Assembly (NCBI GenBank): GCA_947074265.1
Contig: CAMTPD010000037.1
Span: 1 to 8,327 of the forward strand
Reading direction: 5' to 3'
Source: an uncultured Porphyromonadaceae bacterium
Lineage (GTDB): Bacteria; Bacteroidota; Bacteroidia; Bacteroidales; CAMTPD01
Length of the DNA stretch: 8,327 bases
A model generated the notes under the pieces. It was not told where the DNA came from, searched no databases, and saw nothing but the letters and a program-made list of their open reading frames with translations. Positions 7,436 to 8,327 of this stretch are shown here, piece after piece; the stretch's first letter is position 1; every line of letters begins with the position of its first letter. Made by a program: the position numbers and the translations under genes.

Positions 7436-8327
7436 ATCGGATAGTTTGTATTGGTAGATCTAATGGCCCCTCTACTGTAGTGCCGATAAGGCCTTTGGTG
7501 AGTTTAGGGCCTGGTATGAGCGGACTGTAGTTGAGTACATGCTGAATACGTTTGTACTGATCGGAGGTGAACTTTGTGAAGTAGCTGTATGAATAGTCCA
7601 TAATGTTATTCGAGTCGAAAGAATCACCACTACAATCGGTACGTGCAACTAGTTTGGAAAAAGATTCTAGTACGCTGTTGATAGATAAACTACGTACATA
7701 GTCTTCGTAGTCTAAGCGGTTATAGCTCGGAGTGTCTTTGCAGTAGTCAGTATCTTCGCAGCTGTTGTCTGATTCTGAAAAGACGTGATGTAGTCCGAGG
7801 TAATGCCCTAGTTCGTGTGTGAGTGTGACAACAATATCGGCCTCGTTGTATTTTGCACTGGTAGAGCGGGCATTGATATACTTGCTATTGATGGATACGC
7901 AGTAAGGAAATTTAAGATTGCTGAGTGATAGTGTTGTATAGGTAGTTTCGTTGAGTCCTGGTAGACTATTTACTCCTTTTACTGTAAAAGGGAGATGCGA
8001 TACGCCTAGTACTTGATTGTCGGTGAAGTTATACATCATCACATTGATGTATTTGTTGGGATCCCAGAGCAGATTGGTGTATTTGCTTGTGTTATCATTC
8101 ATGAATTTGTCCGGATCCATAGGTATTTCATCAAATGAAATGTATTCTACACCTGGTGTAGAGAGGGGATTGCCATTCTTGTCTGTTGTAGCTAAAACAA
8201 AATCGAATTCTTCGCTTGAGTTCTCTTTTGAATCATTGATAAGCTGATTTACTTCTTTTAGTATTTGTGCAAGTCTTGCTGAGCTAACGTATTGAGTGGG
8301 GTCATTCTGATGCTTGTAAAGCACATG
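7434..8327 (-). CDS. Pappalysin-like (M43) zinc metalloprotease, probable secreted lipoprotein; N-terminus cut by window edge
   Basis: The frame runs from the window edge on the - strand to the TAA at 7436-7434. It stays open to the last base (…HVLYKH), so the GTG at 8324 is not the real start and the signal peptide lies outside the window. Numbering from that GTG, the zinc site HELGHYLGLHH lies at 170-180 (H170, E171, H174, and the third ligand H179, as in metzincins HExxHxxGxxH). The Met-turn is NIMDYS at 240-245, with M242. Cysteines at 142, 189, 195 and 231 suggest disulfides and therefore an extracytoplasmic location. The segment NDPTQYVSSARLAQIL and the general layout match the zinc-dependent metalloproteinase lipoproteins common in gut Bacteroidales. 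Catalytic residues are intact. It probably degrades or processes proteins at the cell surface, substrate unknown. It converges with the pentapeptide gene and ends inside the shared terminator. Confidence 0.92.
   Translation of the reverse strand, partial: HVLYKHQNDPTQYVSSARLAQILKEVNQLINDSKENSSEEFDFVLATTDKNGNPLSTPGVEYISFDEIPMDPDKFMNDNTSKYTNLLWDPNKYINVMMYNFTDNQVLGVSHLPFTVKGVNSLPGLNETTYTTLSLSNLKFPYCVSINSKYINARSTSAKYNEADIVVTLTHELGHYLGLHHVFSESDNSCEDTDYCKDTPSYNRLDYEDYVRSLSINSVLESFSKLVARTDCSGDSFDSNNIMDYSYSYFTKFTSDQYKRIQHVLNYSPLIPGPKLTKGLIGTTVEGPLDLPIQTIR

Noticed and set aside
8017..8247. Open frame on the + strand opposite the metalloprotease gene
   Set aside because: It is antisense to an intact protease coding region, has no recognisable domain and has no convincing start signal.
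8322..8324. GTG at 8324 as the start of the metalloprotease
   Set aside because: The frame is open to the window edge and the protein would lack a signal peptide, so the gene is simply cut by the window.

Overview
The window looks like chromosomal DNA from a member of the Bacteroidales (Bacteroides, Parabacteroides or Prevotella type). The reasons are a pappalysin-like zinc metalloprotease of the kind common in gut Bacteroidales, start codons that mostly lack a Shine-Dalgarno sequence, a TAnnTTTG-type -7 element, and moderate to low GC. This is an inference from protein character and signals; no rRNA or other marker gene is present.

Region 1 (3-3511, + strand) is the 3' part of a type I restriction-modification locus. 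It holds the C-terminal end of an AlbA_2/RecG-like GHKL ATP-binding protein. Seventeen bases later comes a complete HsdR subunit of the EcoR124I (type IC) kind, with an intact nuclease site and helicase motor. The hsdM and hsdS genes are not in the window and presumably lie upstream.

Region 2 (about 3566-6721, + strand) is the most interesting part. It is a tight three-gene operon in AT-rich DNA: a DUF262 (GmrSD/ParB-like) protein, an SMC/ABC-type AAA ATPase with a DUF3696-like C-terminus, and a 278-residue protein I do not recognise. The first two genes overlap by 8 bases and the second and third are 2 bases apart. Standing next to hsdR, this looks like an antiphage cassette. The DUF262 plus DUF3696 pairing recalls the reported three-gene Menshen (Nsn) system. 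The third protein is the least understood part and could be the effector or the sensor.

Region 3 (6794-8327) looks like ordinary chromosomal flank. A Qnr-like pentapeptide-repeat protein (+) converges on a zinc metalloprotease (-), which is cut off by the window edge. A long perfect or wobble-paired hairpin with T-rich flanks lies between them and probably terminates transcription from both sides.

No tRNA, rRNA, CRISPR array, insertion sequence or transposase was seen.
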